64,000 bases of DNA from Anaspis maculata (taxonomy: Eukaryota > Arthropoda > Insecta > Coleoptera > Scraptiidae), in the NCBI GenBank assembly GCA_949128115.1, contig OX421967.1:24878635-24942634 (forward strand), written 5' to 3'. Below are positions 45,800-57,079 of the stretch, in pieces; position 1 is the first letter of the stretch; every line of letters begins with the position of its first letter. A program made the translations under genes and the position numbers. Under the pieces are notes generated by a model that was not told the DNA's origin, did not search any database, and saw only the letters and a list, made by a program, of their open reading frames with translations.

Positions 45800-46930
45800 A
45801 TAATATTATTAATAATAATGATATGTATATTTATAATTTACAAAAGCTTGTGTAGTCTCACACATGGTGTATATGTTGAATATTAATACTTATATCCTTT
45901 GTTATCCAAGAAATTTTATTATTATCGCTGAATATAGAAGTATTATTATTATTATAAAAGTCATGTGGTTTTATTGATTTTACCCATGGACCAGGGACCT
46001 GTACCCAAACTGGACTGATAATATACATTGTCACGGACCCAGTGCAATGCTAACTGGAGGATTTCTATACAATAATTGAATTTGTCGTCCTGTTAACGTA
46101 GCCATTCCTTGCCAGTATGAATGACAGTGTAGCCATCAAAATGACATTTGATTTCTGCAATAATTTGCTTACTGACTGCCGTATAACAGTTTCCTATCGC
46201 TGGATTGAAGCACGCTACTTCCGAAACAACACAAAAATGATGTAGCGAAAGAGCACACGAATAATTTTTATTGCTATCGGCTTTTTGTTTCGCGTCCACA
46301 GTTCTTTGTCGATGAATAACAAATTCAGTCATATTTGAACTAGGAGAACATAATCATGGAACGAAATACAAAAACCGAATTCGAATCGGACGCAAAATAC
46401 CGTAGACGCATCAGTGCGACAGCGCATAAACAGACGTCAACTGTAATTTTGAAAACTGCAGTCCAACATGGCGACTCACCGGCCCTTTCACATATTTCAT
46501 AGTCTTCGTCCTACACAGCGAAATTTTGAGACAATGCATTTCGCTCTTATCTCTTTCATTTTCTGTAATTAAGCTAAGAGAAGAAAAACAAAGCGCGACG
46601 TCCATTGATTGATGCTGTAAGGATCATTCTCATTCCTCCCGTCGCTCTGCTAGACAAATGACAAATAAGTGTCTGAATGTGATTCAGGGGAGTGATTTCG
46701 TTCTTCTGTTTATTTCTAGTGGTTCTGAACCACTAAACGTTTGCTACATAATGGCTTTATTTAAAATTGTTACAGAGGTAAACCCCGTCACTGTCCCACC
46801 GCCCCATGACATTGATAGTAATGGTATCATCATTGGCGCTACGCTAGACGCTTTGTAGATTAAATCGTCGCTTGTATTCGAAACTGAACTGGTGTCACTG
46901 ACATGGACAGCTGTTGGAGAGCAGTTCCAG
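45800..46930. other. Region between Sara and Syb, nothing recognised
   Basis: No protein family is seen in the short open frames (for example 46332-46093 on minus). AT-rich with TATTATTATT runs near 45800-45960. Confidence 0.5.
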
Positions 46931-46941
46931 CGAAAACCATG

Positions 46942-46992
46942 CTGACGAGACGTATGAGCGTCGAAACATCGGTGTCCGTGGATTCGATTTAT
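46942..46992 (+). ncRNA. Hammerhead-ribozyme-like motif 2
   Basis: CTGACGA, then stem II GACG/CGTC with a 6-nt loop, then GAAAC: an intact hammerhead core. Stem III ATCG/CGAT follows, ending in a UUA triplet but with one C-U mismatch. No convincing stem I. It lies between the ends of Sara and Syb. Confidence 0.4.
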
Positions 46993-47328
46993 CTTCCTCA
47001 AGAGTAGATTAACGCAAACGAATAGATTGACCATTATTGATCAACAATTAGTTACTTCAAAATAGATATGGTACTGGAACACAAGTTTCATTCATTACAA
47101 ATCATTAAATATTTTGATTATAAATACAATGATAACTTTTCAAGCAACAGGCAGGATCCAAAACTGAACAAGCCTAAACAATTCTGACCTAGTCTGTGGT
47201 GAAGTTTTCTAGATTATCCAAATAAAGCAATGAGGAAATCAATATCATGTCAAGGCAAGGTAAAGTACATTATCATGCAATCGCCAACTACATAAGTATA
47301 CCTACTCACACATTTGGTTTTTATTAAA

Positions 47329-47334
47329 GTTTAT
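47329..47334 (-). terminator. Possible Syb polyadenylation signal
   Basis: TTTATT on the plus strand (AATAAA on minus) lies about 440 nt past the Syb stop codon, with further AT-rich near-matches around it. The choice is tentative because the 3' UTR length cannot be read from sequence. Confidence 0.35.
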
Positions 47335-47776
47335 TTTAATAAGATTAATAACTAGCGCGCTGTATCACCCAGCCGTTTGCAAGGCCATTCGTCAAAACCA
47401 CAATAAAGCAATAATGGAAGTGCAACAATTTCTTCCCTTTTTTTGGCACCGTTCTAAAAAATCACCACTGTGACCCAGATGAATGACATGAGAAACGGCC
47501 GCACGCGCTAGGCCAGATAATTAATTACATAAAATATATAATATTAAACTTTTGTAAGACATAATTTCCTATAATACTAGTACAATTTATACAACAGTAA
47601 AGTTTCATATAAAATATTTTCTCAACATCAAGGCACCAAGATTAAGGCATTATCTATAATATAAATAATAGGTAGGTATTGTATTTTTGTGTTTTTCTGA
47701 CGTTTTGGAAGTAGTGTTGCTGCTTATGCGTTTTGTCGCTAAGTGTTCTTTTGTTGTTTTTCTTTTTTTGGTCCGG

Positions 47777-47889
47777 TTAAGTGGAAGAAGAAGTAGGAGC
47801 AGACGAGGGAGCGGGAGCCGCAGCGGCAGCCTCGACGGCTTTGTTATCGCTTTTGGAATCATCGCCACCCACAGAGCTGTAAATGGAGA
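47777..47889 (-). CDS. Syb: Syb coding exon 2 (luminal C-terminal tail)
   Basis: The acceptor on the minus strand is ttttttgcag|tc. With one base carried from exon 1 it reads [17 protein letters not shown], then an Ala/Pro/Ser tail and TAA at 47777. The frame, phase and negatively charged start of the tail fit a synaptobrevin C terminus; other frames over the same DNA are low-complexity artefacts. Confidence 0.85.
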
Positions 47890-50800
47890 CTGCAAAAAAA
47901 GAAAAGATAAGATAAAATGGCAAATATGACAAGGATGCAGATAATTATTACTGTTGTTGGTTTTCATCAAATATAATGTTTTCAGGCCTTGACACTGGGG
48001 TGAGAAGGGCCAACGGTGGATCATACAGGATGTCCAATTAATTAGGCTTAGACTCAAGCACTTGGCTTTAGTGATAATTCTCTAAAATTATTTCAACATC
48101 ATTTGAAATTTTAATGAACCCTGGATTCAGATTTCAGACCCTGTTAGGTAGGTGATGAAACGTTCCTATTGGAAACTTTTCTTTGGGCGTTTAGACCTCC
48201 TCAAATCCTTTGATACATATCAACGACACGGTTAGGCTGGGTTCTTTACAAAAAAAACTTGCACAGCTGATGCCTGTCACAAATTCAGAACTCTGAGTAA
48301 TCAAGATTTTTTGTATTTTGTTTTCCAGAATTCGCAAAAATCGAACATTCGTGACATCATTGGGCATTTTGTAGATGGGGGTTTCATTAAGGCAGCAGTC
48401 ACACTGAGCCACCCACCACCACCCACTACCATCAACCAAAAATCAAACGCACGCAATGTAATGATGCTGGTCACACTGCAGCCACCTCTTACCACCGCCC
48501 AGTGACCACCGGTGGCCATGTGTTTGAAATTTCCAAAGTGGTGGTTAGTGGTCGGTGGTTAACAATGCGCATCTTGATGCGCATGCAGAACAAACATTTT
48601 GTGCATACATACAACATACAATGTGTATGTCCCGAAGAGAACAAAGGTTTCACTTTTGTCACTAACAAATTGTTACATTTCTTGTTCATACGGTAATAAC
48701 TGTAAAATTGTTCTTCATCATCAACAAGCTGCGGCACTAATTGATGAAATTCTCCTAGTTGTTCTCTATCGAGAGACATTTGACGCACCCATATGTTCCG
48801 GCGTTTTTTACGGATTTTTTTCGAAATGTAGTATAAAGCTACAACTTCGTCGATATCTGAGTCATCAGACGAAATCATTGCAATCAGAGAACTTGTCAAT
48901 ATTGTCATGACATGAGCTGGGCCGCTATTCTTGAATCGTGTGAGAAAAGTCCCTGGGAGTATGAAATACATTCCGCAGTACACTGATGTAGCGAATGTTG
49001 CCTAAAATCGTGGTTTTTAGGCAACTTTCGCAACAGAATTGTAGTACCTACGGATTATATAAAACAGGATTATGTCAAATTCAGGAGGAGGACACGGTGG
49101 TTACCGGTGGACGATGGACGGTGGCTCAGTGAGACCAGGGCGGATTATTTTGCTTGGTGGTAGTGGGTGGTAGTGGGTGGTAGTGGGTGGTAGTGGGTGG
49201 TAGTGGGTGGTGGTGGGTGGTAGTGGGTGGTGATGGCTCCAGTGTGACTGCTGCCTAACGCTCTTGCTTGTTTACATCCAATGGAACACTTTATAAATAA
49301 TTGTTTTGAAATTATTATTATTTAGGGAAATCTCGAGTCTCAAGTGGCCTGACAATTTTGGAATTTTTGTCTTATCATGAAAAAATAATCAGTCGCAGGA
49401 TAATAATTCAGCAACACAATGAAACATTAATAAATCTCATGTGTCGGAATGAAAAGATCCGTGGTATAAAATGGGGTGATTGAGTGTTGTGCAATAGTTT
49501 AAATTACACATGGACAAAATGGGCAGGGGAGCCTGACGAGGCGTCCTTGAGGAGGCGAAACGTTGCTCAGTATATTCGGCAACGATTTTTTTCAAATAGT
49601 GCATAAAGCAAATCACAGAATAATAATTTCGCATGCATCAATATTATACAGGCTGTTTCAGTGATAGTGTTACAAACTTCAAGGGTGGACTCTACCGTGT
49701 CCGAAAATATACAGGGTTATTCAAAAGTCTGGAATAAAATTCATGATTTTTTACCATATTTTTTTCGGAAAAAATGCTCGAACAGGTCGATTTCTAAAAA
49801 AGGCAAGCCGTTTTTCCATGACCTGTGTCATGATCTACCGTCAACCCCTTGACCCCCAGCCACCCTTAGTATTTTTCTTTAAATGGCGCCCTATGGCTTG
49901 GGGAGGCTCGTTGGAAAGCTTGTCAAAAACTGTATTCAGATCTACCATTGAAAATTAGATCGAACGCTTCACTATGAAGTTTTGAGCCCCAAGGTTACTC
50001 AAAAGTCCGGAACAAAATTCATAATTTCTTACCATATTTTTCCGAAAAAAAAACGCCTAAACATGTCGATTTTTAAAAACGGTAAGTCGTTTTTCCATGA
50101 TACGCGCCATGATCTACCGTCAACCCCTTAACCCCAGCCACCCTTAGTATTTTTTTTTTAATCGCACCATATGGCTTGTGGGGGCTTGTTGGAAAACTTG
50201 TCAAAAACTGTATTTAGATTAACCATTGGAAATCGTTGGACGGTGAATGGTGCGATTGAAAAAAAATACTAAGGGTGGCTGGAGGTTAAGGGGTTGCCGG
50301 AAGATCATGACACGTATCATGAAAAAATGACTTACCCACCCTTACTCTATGCAGAGTTGTTTCCTTTTACCCATGTTATCAACGGATGCTCTGATATCGT
50401 GCGGGTTATATTAATTGACTGAAACGCATCATGGACTCTTGCTTCCAGCTCCTGTTATACTTGGTTTTGTCCTTGTTTTATTGTTATTTATGATCAAATA
50501 CATGGGAACAGAACGTAACTCAACTTTTTCCAAAATCAGCAGGTCATGGCAACCGAATGCCATTGTTATGCCACGAGAGCATGGCAACCGAAACGGTAAC
50601 TTGATTTTTTCGCTCCAGGAATATTTTTCTCAATTTTTACAGGTTATTTTGACAAAAATGCTACAAGTGTTTTATATCTTGTAAAGAAAAAGAAAAGATG
50701 AGTTTTCTTGGAGTGAATAAATGATATGGTGTCCATAAGAAAAAATAAAGTCAACTGTCATATCTCAAAAACCAGTAGGCGCAGAAAAATATTATTGACG

Positions 50801-52232
50801 TCAGTCGATCAAAGTCCTTAACAAATCTCAGAATACCAATTTTCAAATTTATAGCTGTCATAATGAAGAAGTGATTTGAAATTTTCGTATTCGGCATTTT
50901 TCAGTATTTTGGGAATATTTCAGAAATGACCAAAGATATCTAGCATATCTTTTGAGCAGTCATAAAATAGCGCCACTTTTTTTGTAATTTTACCGACTTT
51001 GTATCTCTAACCGTTTCCGAGATCCCAATAGTGAGCATTGAAAAACGGGACACCTGTATATGACCTGTGTCCAGAAATGCTGAAGCTGAAATTTTCAAAT
51101 TGATTTTTGGAGACAACTTCTACAATCCTGAGAATTCAAATTTTACACAAAGTTACCAATTACTATCAAAGCTAATTTTCCAAAAAAAATTGACTGAAAT
51201 TCGAAAAAATTATCTATGCACCAATGGGTTAAATACTTGACAAAATCGTTATAGATAACGAAAATAAAGGAACTTGACGTCCAACTCTTTGACTCCTCAT
51301 ATTTTCAAACAAAAAACTACATTTTTTTCAATTTAAGGTGGACTTGCAACACTTCTATAGGCTGAAGATCAGGATATCGGAGTAAGAAGCGAACTTTTTG
51401 GACAGTCATTTACATATTTATTTAGTCAGTTTTGATTTGTAATGTTTTTTAATGAGATGTAAATATTGTGTGAATAGAGTAACTGCAATTTTGCGAAACC
51501 TAATTGTTTTTTATGCTGACAGTGACTGAACAGGATTTACAGTAGCAGCATAATTTTGGTTTTTAAAAATCTGATCGCAAGGTAATGTGGAGGTAGGTAC
51601 AACATTTATGAAAATCAATACTAAAGAAACTGACCCTTTATGGAAATTTTGTATCACAAAAAAAAACTCTTGCAACATGAGATGGAGTTTAGAGCCTCTT
51701 CACTACTTGCCGAGAGTGTTATGTGGTCTCCCAATATATCAGTTTTCATTATACTTGCCTGGTTTAAGCAAACAGCATCAATATGCCATTTCCACTCATG
51801 TTTGAACGATAATAATAACATGTTTATCTTATATCTCATCATATGGTTTCAGCATTTCATGTTCCTTAGTTTATGGACATTTATCATGATTTACTGCTCT
51901 ACTTTACAACCAGAAATGCCCAGTTTTTTGACCTGTTCCTTACCAATAATGATGATGATGATCACCAGACCGATAATTCCCAAGATGATCATCATCTTCA
52001 GGTTCTTCCACCAGTACTTGCGCTTCAACTTCTGCGCTTGCTGCTCAAACCGTTTGCCGCCCTGTTCCAGAGCGTCCGCTCTCGAGTCCAACTCGGAGAG
52101 CTTCTGGTCCCTTTCGAGCACCTTCTCCACGTTGACCCGCATGATGCCCACGACCTCGTTCACCTGGGCCTGGGTCTGTTCCAGCTTGCTGGGCGCCCGA
52201 CTGCCGGAGCTTCCCGACGGATATTGGTCCAT
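47777..52232 (-). CDS. Syb: Synaptobrevin (VAMP-type R-SNARE), whole coding span
   Basis: Vesicle R-SNARE that zips with syntaxin and SNAP-25-type partners to drive membrane fusion. Joining 52232-51944 to 47889-47777 on the minus strand gives 402 nt (133 aa plus stop); the split codon g|tc gives Val97. Seen: a short N-terminal tail (1-16), a SNARE motif (about 17-76) with zero-layer Arg41 in [10 protein letters not shown], the juxtamembrane [12 protein letters not shown], one membrane anchor (about 80-97, ending in six Ile), then a luminal Ser/Ala/Pro tail. [20 protein letters not shown] is closer to the ubiquitous insect Syb than to nSyb. It converges with Sara. The usual Q-F dipeptide before the juxtamembrane segment is R61-F62 here. 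Confidence 0.93.
48580..48913 (-). pseudogene. Truncated Harbinger transposase (N-terminal part)
   Basis: The minus-strand frame reads [21 protein letters not shown], then [14 protein letters not shown]. This matches the start of Harbinger nuclease proteins (RRxxWVR, then QGEFxxLxxEL, then FxxYFRM). Similarity ends after [13 protein letters not shown], and the DDE catalytic core is absent. The reading frame continues as non-homologous sequence, so this is a deletion derivative. Confidence 0.75.
49157..49232 (+). repeat. (GGTAGTGGGT)n minisatellite
   Basis: About seven head-to-tail copies of a 10-bp G-rich unit with one TGGTGGGTGG variant, within the right subterminal region of the Harbinger element. 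Its mirror (CCACCCACCACCACCC) sits near the left end. Confidence 0.9.
49533..49595 (+). ncRNA. Hammerhead-ribozyme-like motif 3
   Basis: CTGACGA, then a 7-bp stem II (GCGTCCT/AGGAGGC, one mismatch), then GAAAC, and stem III GTTGC/GCAAC. The base that should pair with A15.1 is A instead of U, so the cleavage triplet is broken. In the Syb intron. Confidence 0.4.
49707..50330. repeat. 281-bp tandem repeat plus an inverted partial third copy
   Basis: TTATTCAAAAGTCTGG at 49714 and TTACTCAAAAGTCCGG at 49993 start two direct copies; CCAGCCACCCTTAGTATTTT is in both. The same block returns inverted (AAAATACTAAGGGTGGCTGG) at about 50260-50330. Confidence 0.8.
50335..51940. other. Rest of the Syb intron, nothing recognised
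   Basis: AT-rich. It includes text related to the CACCTGTATA termini but no element with two clear ends and no coding signal. Confidence 0.55.
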
Positions 52233-52239
52233 TCTTGTC
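51944..52239 (-). CDS. Syb: Syb coding exon 1 (SNARE motif and membrane anchor)
   Basis: The acceptor (minus strand gcttttgtag|gac) is 7 nt upstream of the ATG at 52232, so the exon begins with a short stretch of 5' UTR. It encodes residues 1-96 plus one base. The donor is ATTG|gtaagg. Reading through this donor would add [17 protein letters not shown] and stop at 51891, giving a 113-aa form without the luminal tail. Confidence 0.93.
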
Positions 52240-52313
52240 CTACAAAAGCAAAAATCGTGCCGTTTTCACCGGGCTTTTTTCCGACAATGAGCTCCAAGAA
52301 AAAAGGGACTCAC

Positions 52314-52380
52314 CTTATCTGCTGCCACACCGCACACAAAGAGCACTAGTAGATCGATGCTTATCGCGTTGGAGTGTGAC
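52314..52380 (-). other. Syb: Probable Syb 5' UTR exon
   Basis: On the minus strand a consensus donor, gataag|gtgagt, ends at 52314, 74 nt upstream of the acceptor before the Syb ATG. This defines a short intron (52240-52313). The upstream end of the UTR exon and the promoter are not resolved; the flank to about 52440 is GC-richer than its surroundings. Confidence 0.6.
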
Positions 52381-52619
52381 GTCGGTATTTCCGGATGCGA
52401 CGTGAGTCACGGCTGTAAATGCGAATGGAGCCGGAGGGAAACGACCGGAAGTAGGGATTAAACGAAACTTACGGGAAAATAAGCGAGAAAATAACTGAAA
52501 AACTGTCGCGGATGACGTTCAAGACTCACGCCATTAGTGCAATGAAAAAACAAATGAATAGATGATAAACGTCAAAGCGCTGTCAAACGTGACATTGGGT
52601 TATTTCCGCGACTCAGCGG

Positions 52620-54530
52620 CGTACACAGCAAATGTAATTTATCAAACAGTCAGTATTCATCATTTTATTGCATCAGTGACATTTGTAAGTTTAACTGTAG
52701 TTATCTGACATAGATTTCAGTGGAATTTGCTGCCCTTGCACGTTTGTTTGAATTTATTTCTAGTCTTTACTCCTCGGTGATAGGACGTCACTGGTAAAAT
52801 TGCAAAGCGGTGAAAATCTAGGGAGTTTTGGTGACAGGTAGCAGTGTCGCCAATCACAAGTTCAAGATGGCGCGGAAAAAGTGAAGGGACTTCATTAATG
52901 TTTTTGATTATTTATTTATCTTTTCGTTTCAACTTGAGGCGGAAACCTAGCTGTACGGAAACCAGTGAAGTTTTTGAACGGAGGTCTGGGATGTTGGGTA
53001 AGATGAGTTTAGTACCAAAATTGCTTTGAGCTGAAACAAGAAACAATTTAGATAGGAATAAGGCTCAGGCCCAAGGAAAAGGCCGGATTGGCCCCAATTA
53101 CGGGTTGATGAGGGGTTTTGTGGAAGTAATTCTGGCCATTTGAACGTAAAACTTCAAGAAAAACATATTATTGTGCGTAACTTCCTCGCCACGCGCGGTA
53201 CAAGCGTAGAGCCGTAGAATGATAGAGGTGAAACTTCTTGTGTATGATAGATACAGTCTATTTTTATTTAAAAGTTTTAGCTAAAAATTCAAAGTATTTC
53301 AGCATATACTTGTGGCCTGTTTCTGGCTTCCGCATTTGTATGGTTCAAAAATTTATGAACATGTACCATGTATACGTTGTTTCAGATTGATTGCTATCTC
53401 AGTAGGCATTGGAAGTATATGGTAAAAGTCGCTTTAGCTTTGTCTAGTTCTAAAACGTTTATTGTTTTAGTCCCAAGTCAGTGTGACATGTCAATCAAAA
53501 TCAGCCGTCAAGTTTTTTACTGTCATCCAAACTGTCATGTTTCTGTTCACCTGGGATAGCTTTTGGTAAAAAAATCGTAATAAGCATCTATCAACGCAAG
53601 TTTTAAGAATCTGTACGTGTTACTTATACAGTTACTGTTGTTCCTGTTACGTTATACCTACTGTTACTGTTGTGTTGTTCCGTCATTGGTTTTGATTACC
53701 TGATAATCTTCACGCCATGTGTGGGGATCCAGTTCGTTTATCTGCGAGAGAACGTGAAATACTTTGACGCTGTTACGAAGAATTCTTCAGAGATTCCAAC
53801 AATGCAGCTGCCAGCATTCAGCGCGTTGCTTTGATCTTTAGTAACGTACTGCACGGTCAAACGCATACTGGCAAAAAGAAGCCAAGGTTTGTCACTACTT
53901 ACAACCAAAAAATGGCCGTGGATCCCTGAGCCCAGTCGAGAAAAAAATCAGCCAGGCGCCCGTTCTCAATCAAAAAAGTAGGTACAGAGTACAGTCAGTT
54001 GTGCCATATCCTACCAGATTTTGTGCTTCTGTCTTCACTAAAAGGCTCAGTTGGAGTAGAACAGCGTAACTCGGCTTTAGAAGCAGATCTTCCTTGATAT
54101 CTGATCCCTCTCAAGGCCATGGAGTTTGCTTTACTGCTTCACCACAGAATATCAAACGCTTTACTATCTACCTGTGTGATATGTGCACAATGTTGATTGA
54201 GACTGTGGCAAGAACGAAATCTGCTGACTCCCCAGGTGCCTATTTTTTTTAGTCCTGAGATCGGAAACAGAGACGGTTCGACATCAAAACTGCATGTATC
54301 TTTCTTCAAGTGCACCTTGAATGGGGTTCCGCACGTGATACTCGATAAAAAACTGAAGAAATACTTTCTGACTGAAAGGAGTGAAAGATCTGACTTATAA
54401 CCTGAAAATAAATAATGAAGTTTCCATGAGATTTACACTTTTGATTTGACGTTTTTTGTAACTAAATCTAAAGCTGCATTTAGATTTTCATGACCTACTG
54501 GGATAGCAATATTTCTGAAACAACGTATAC
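52620..54530. other. Intergenic DNA upstream of Syb, one tentative splice donor
   Basis: Around 52860-53000 is AAGATGGCGCGGAAAAAG, followed at about 53000 by ttgg|gtaagatg, a donor-like site in + orientation. It could be an untranslated first exon of a divergently transcribed gene, but no following exon is recognised. Confidence 0.2.
53719..53930 (+). pseudogene. Coding-like relic, unidentified
   Basis: Reads CGDPVRLSAREREIL, stop, RCYEEFFRDSNNAAASIQRV, then GKKKPRFVTTYNQKMAVDP and a stop. The pattern resembles the N-terminal part of a transposase-like protein with DNA-binding helices, but no family can be named. Confidence 0.25.
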
Positions 54531-54531
54531 G

Positions 54532-54662
54532 TACCGTATGATCAAAAACTTCCCTCCTCTAGGCAGGCGGCAGGCTGTGTTCTGGTCATTGGCAGGCAAA
54601 CGAGGCTGATTTTGGCCAGGCTTCAACCTGCCTAGAGGAGGAAAGTTTTTGATCATACGGTA
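54532..54662. mobile_element. GATCAAAAACTTT MITE, copy 3
   Basis: Longest and most symmetrical copy (131 bp): TACCGTATGATCAAAAACTT at the left, AAGTTTTTGATCATACGGTA at the right, with the CCTCCTCTAGGCAGG block in both arms. Confidence 0.85.
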
Positions 54663-55275
54663 TTTACTTGCGTTTGAAGCCTTTAGCCTCGCCTTTAGCC
54701 TTGCTAAGCGGCATCCAGGATAATGTATGATCAGTTCGTGGTGATCAAATCAGGCGATTTTGATGATCCAAAAGTAGGAATTGACTGAAGACAGTGTCCA
54801 ATAAGATTCTGTGGAAGAAAATTTGTGGATTATCCACTAGTTTTTGAGGGAAATATTATTAAAGTAACGGAACCCTCGCTGTATTTTCGGCGGTCGACTC
54901 GATTTAAAAAATTTCAAAAGTAGGAATGGACTGAAAACAGTGGCCAAGAAGGTTATGTTGAAGGAAAATTGCGGATTATCCACTAGTTTTTAAGAAAAAA
55001 AAACTGAAATTTGGGAACCACACATCATATTTTCGGTAATTGTTGACGACCACTACTTCTCGACTTCAGCCACCAACTTTTCACGGTAGGTAGACACCAC
55101 CACAACATCACGTTCGTCGACCGTAGTTTCCTGGGGAAACCACTATTTCCACTGTAAAATGCCCCTTCTTTCCATTACTTGTCTTACGACGTAAGTACAT
55201 GCAAGAAGGAAGCGTCCTATATAGCTGTTTAAGTGGTTGCCTAACTCTTAGAAAATGCTAGTCGAGTAGTAGTGC

Positions 55276-55462
55276 GTGCTTTCCACCTAGCCCCAAGTTC
55301 GGTACACCTGCCATTTACGCATGTGCGGGTGCCAAACGGTGCTTTCCATCTACGGGTTCCTACTCGGTTCTGCGCCGTTCATTGGTTCACCTAAAATTTT
55401 GTGCCACACCATGGAACATGTGCCGTCTGGTGGTATTTGTACCGTCTAGGTGGAAAGCACCC
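55276..55462. mobile_element. 190-bp MITE, copy 2
   Basis: Same termini and internal sequence as 2121-2310, including the inner GCCAAACGGTGCTTTCCATC block. It lies in the Syb to RING-gene intergenic region. Confidence 0.8.
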
Positions 55463-55749
55463 AGTCTTCGTCAACAATTACCATATTTTCTACGCCGGAC
55501 GGGTATGCAACTCAACAAACAATCAAAGAAAGCGGGTTACGAAGAAGGTGGTAGGCATGTGGCAAGGAGTAACAATTCTGCGTGAAAACGTTCAAGTTCA
55601 AGCGCCGAAATGGAATATTTAATGTGAGAAAATCGCATTTTCCCTTACCTAAATCGAACTCACAGTTGCATAAGGAACAGAAGTTACTGTAAAATGGGCG
55701 GTTTCGGTTGCCCTGTATGACAAAAGCACCCTTCTATTTGTAGGTTTCC

Positions 55750-57079
55750 CAGTGCCGTAACTAGGCTTGTTGGCACCTGTGGCAATGTAGCAATTGTGCG
55801 CCCCAAGGAAGTAAACAACCCAAGGGGGCTAGAGCGCCGCAGGCGAAAATTTTCCCAGATAATAATAATAATGCTAATAATAATCGCAAATTTAGGCCGG
55901 AAGCTTCCATTTTCTCCCCCTCCAGATTTTTGATGACAATGGGAACACAATTATCTATAAAAAAAAAATGAAAAATGGCCAATAAGATGATTATCATATT
56001 TTTAAAATCTTTCACTCGATATTTCATAAAAAATAGGTGCAATCAATAATAAACTCATTCGGCTCCTAGAAAAATATATTTTCAAAATCTTTCACTCAAT
56101 CTTTCATGAAAAATAGGTGAATAAACTCATTCGGCTCGTAGAAGAATTTTTCTGACTCCCGGCCGTCCATTCTTTTGCAGTCAAGCTTCCCCACCCAGCA
56201 ATAAAAACATTAAGACAAAGCGATAATCTTTTCACACAAAAAAGTTAACAGAATACTAGTAGTACCTATAGGATAATAAAATTGAAAATTGAACAACAAA
56301 ACAAAACTTGTCAAGTTATTGACAAAATATTTAGAAAAAAATATGGAAAAAGATGTACGTTGCTTCCCTATTTTCAAATACCCAAGTAAGTAACTGAAGA
56401 TAAATTTTATGACAAAAATGGGAAATGAAAAAATCTTGAAACTTGAACCACCAAGCTGAACTTTTCTAGATTTCGATTAAAAAAATATGTCTATAATTCC
56501 ACAAAATTCAAGCTTGACGTAGCTGTTTCATCGATTGAAAGTAGAGATATCTTTGTTAATCTTTCTTGGCCGACAAAAGGCGCAAATACGACTTGACAAG
56601 CCTCAGTTGCTGCATTTGAGATGTAATTTTTTGCAAAATATAGAGAGGCCTCATCTCAGACTGGTTCGGCGCTCTTGTTTGGTGCAAATTGCAAGTAAAT
56701 ACATGCGATAATAGTCAGGCTGGAGCTCGAAAAGCACCTAGACCGACCGGCGTTGGCGGAGGGCGCCGAGCGCCGAGCGCGAGCGCTGCCTCATCCTCAG
56801 CATGCTACTTCCTGTAGCGCCGTGCTCATCAATTTTATCCGTTTTATGGCTGTTTTGGATCATGTCATGAAAAGGTGGTAGAAAAAGCCGCTTTTGATTG
56901 TTTCATATAGAAAGTTAGTGAAGTTGTAGGTAGACGTAGATATAGGTTATTCAGGTAAAAATTTTAAATGAAAATTGAAAAAAATTAGTAAAAAGTATTA
57001 CCCAAGCTGAATTTTGCGCCCCTGGAACTTTTGCGCCTGTGGCAAATGCCACCTTCGCCACGCCCTAGTTACGGCACTG
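55750..57079. mobile_element. Non-autonomous hAT-like DNA transposon
   Basis: Termini CAGTGCCGTAACTAGG and its reverse complement bound 1330 bp. Both sides carry the 8-bp direct repeat AGGTTTCC (55742-55749 and 57080-57087). An 8-bp duplication with CAGTG termini is typical of hAT elements. No transposase frame is present inside; a GC-rich patch lies at about 56740-56800. Confidence 0.85.

Larger units (their letters stand above)
48391..49255 (-). mobile_element. PIF/Harbinger-type DNA transposon, internally deleted, in the Syb intron
   Basis: Terminal inverted repeats GGCAGCAGTCACACTG are flanked on both sides by TAA (48388-48390 and 49256-49258), the 3-bp target duplication typical of PIF/Harbinger. 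Subterminal DNA carries CCACCCACCACC-type repeats that expand on the right into a (GGTAGTGGGT)n run. The 865-bp element contains only the start of a transposase gene. Confidence 0.85.

Noticed and set aside
47650..48057. 135-codon minus frame over Syb exon 2
   Set aside because: Out of frame with the spliced Syb product; the Leu/Pro run is the shifted Ala/Pro/Ser tail.
51640..52290. 216-codon open frame on the plus strand
   Set aside because: Lies antisense to Syb exon 1, whose SNARE motif is unmistakable.
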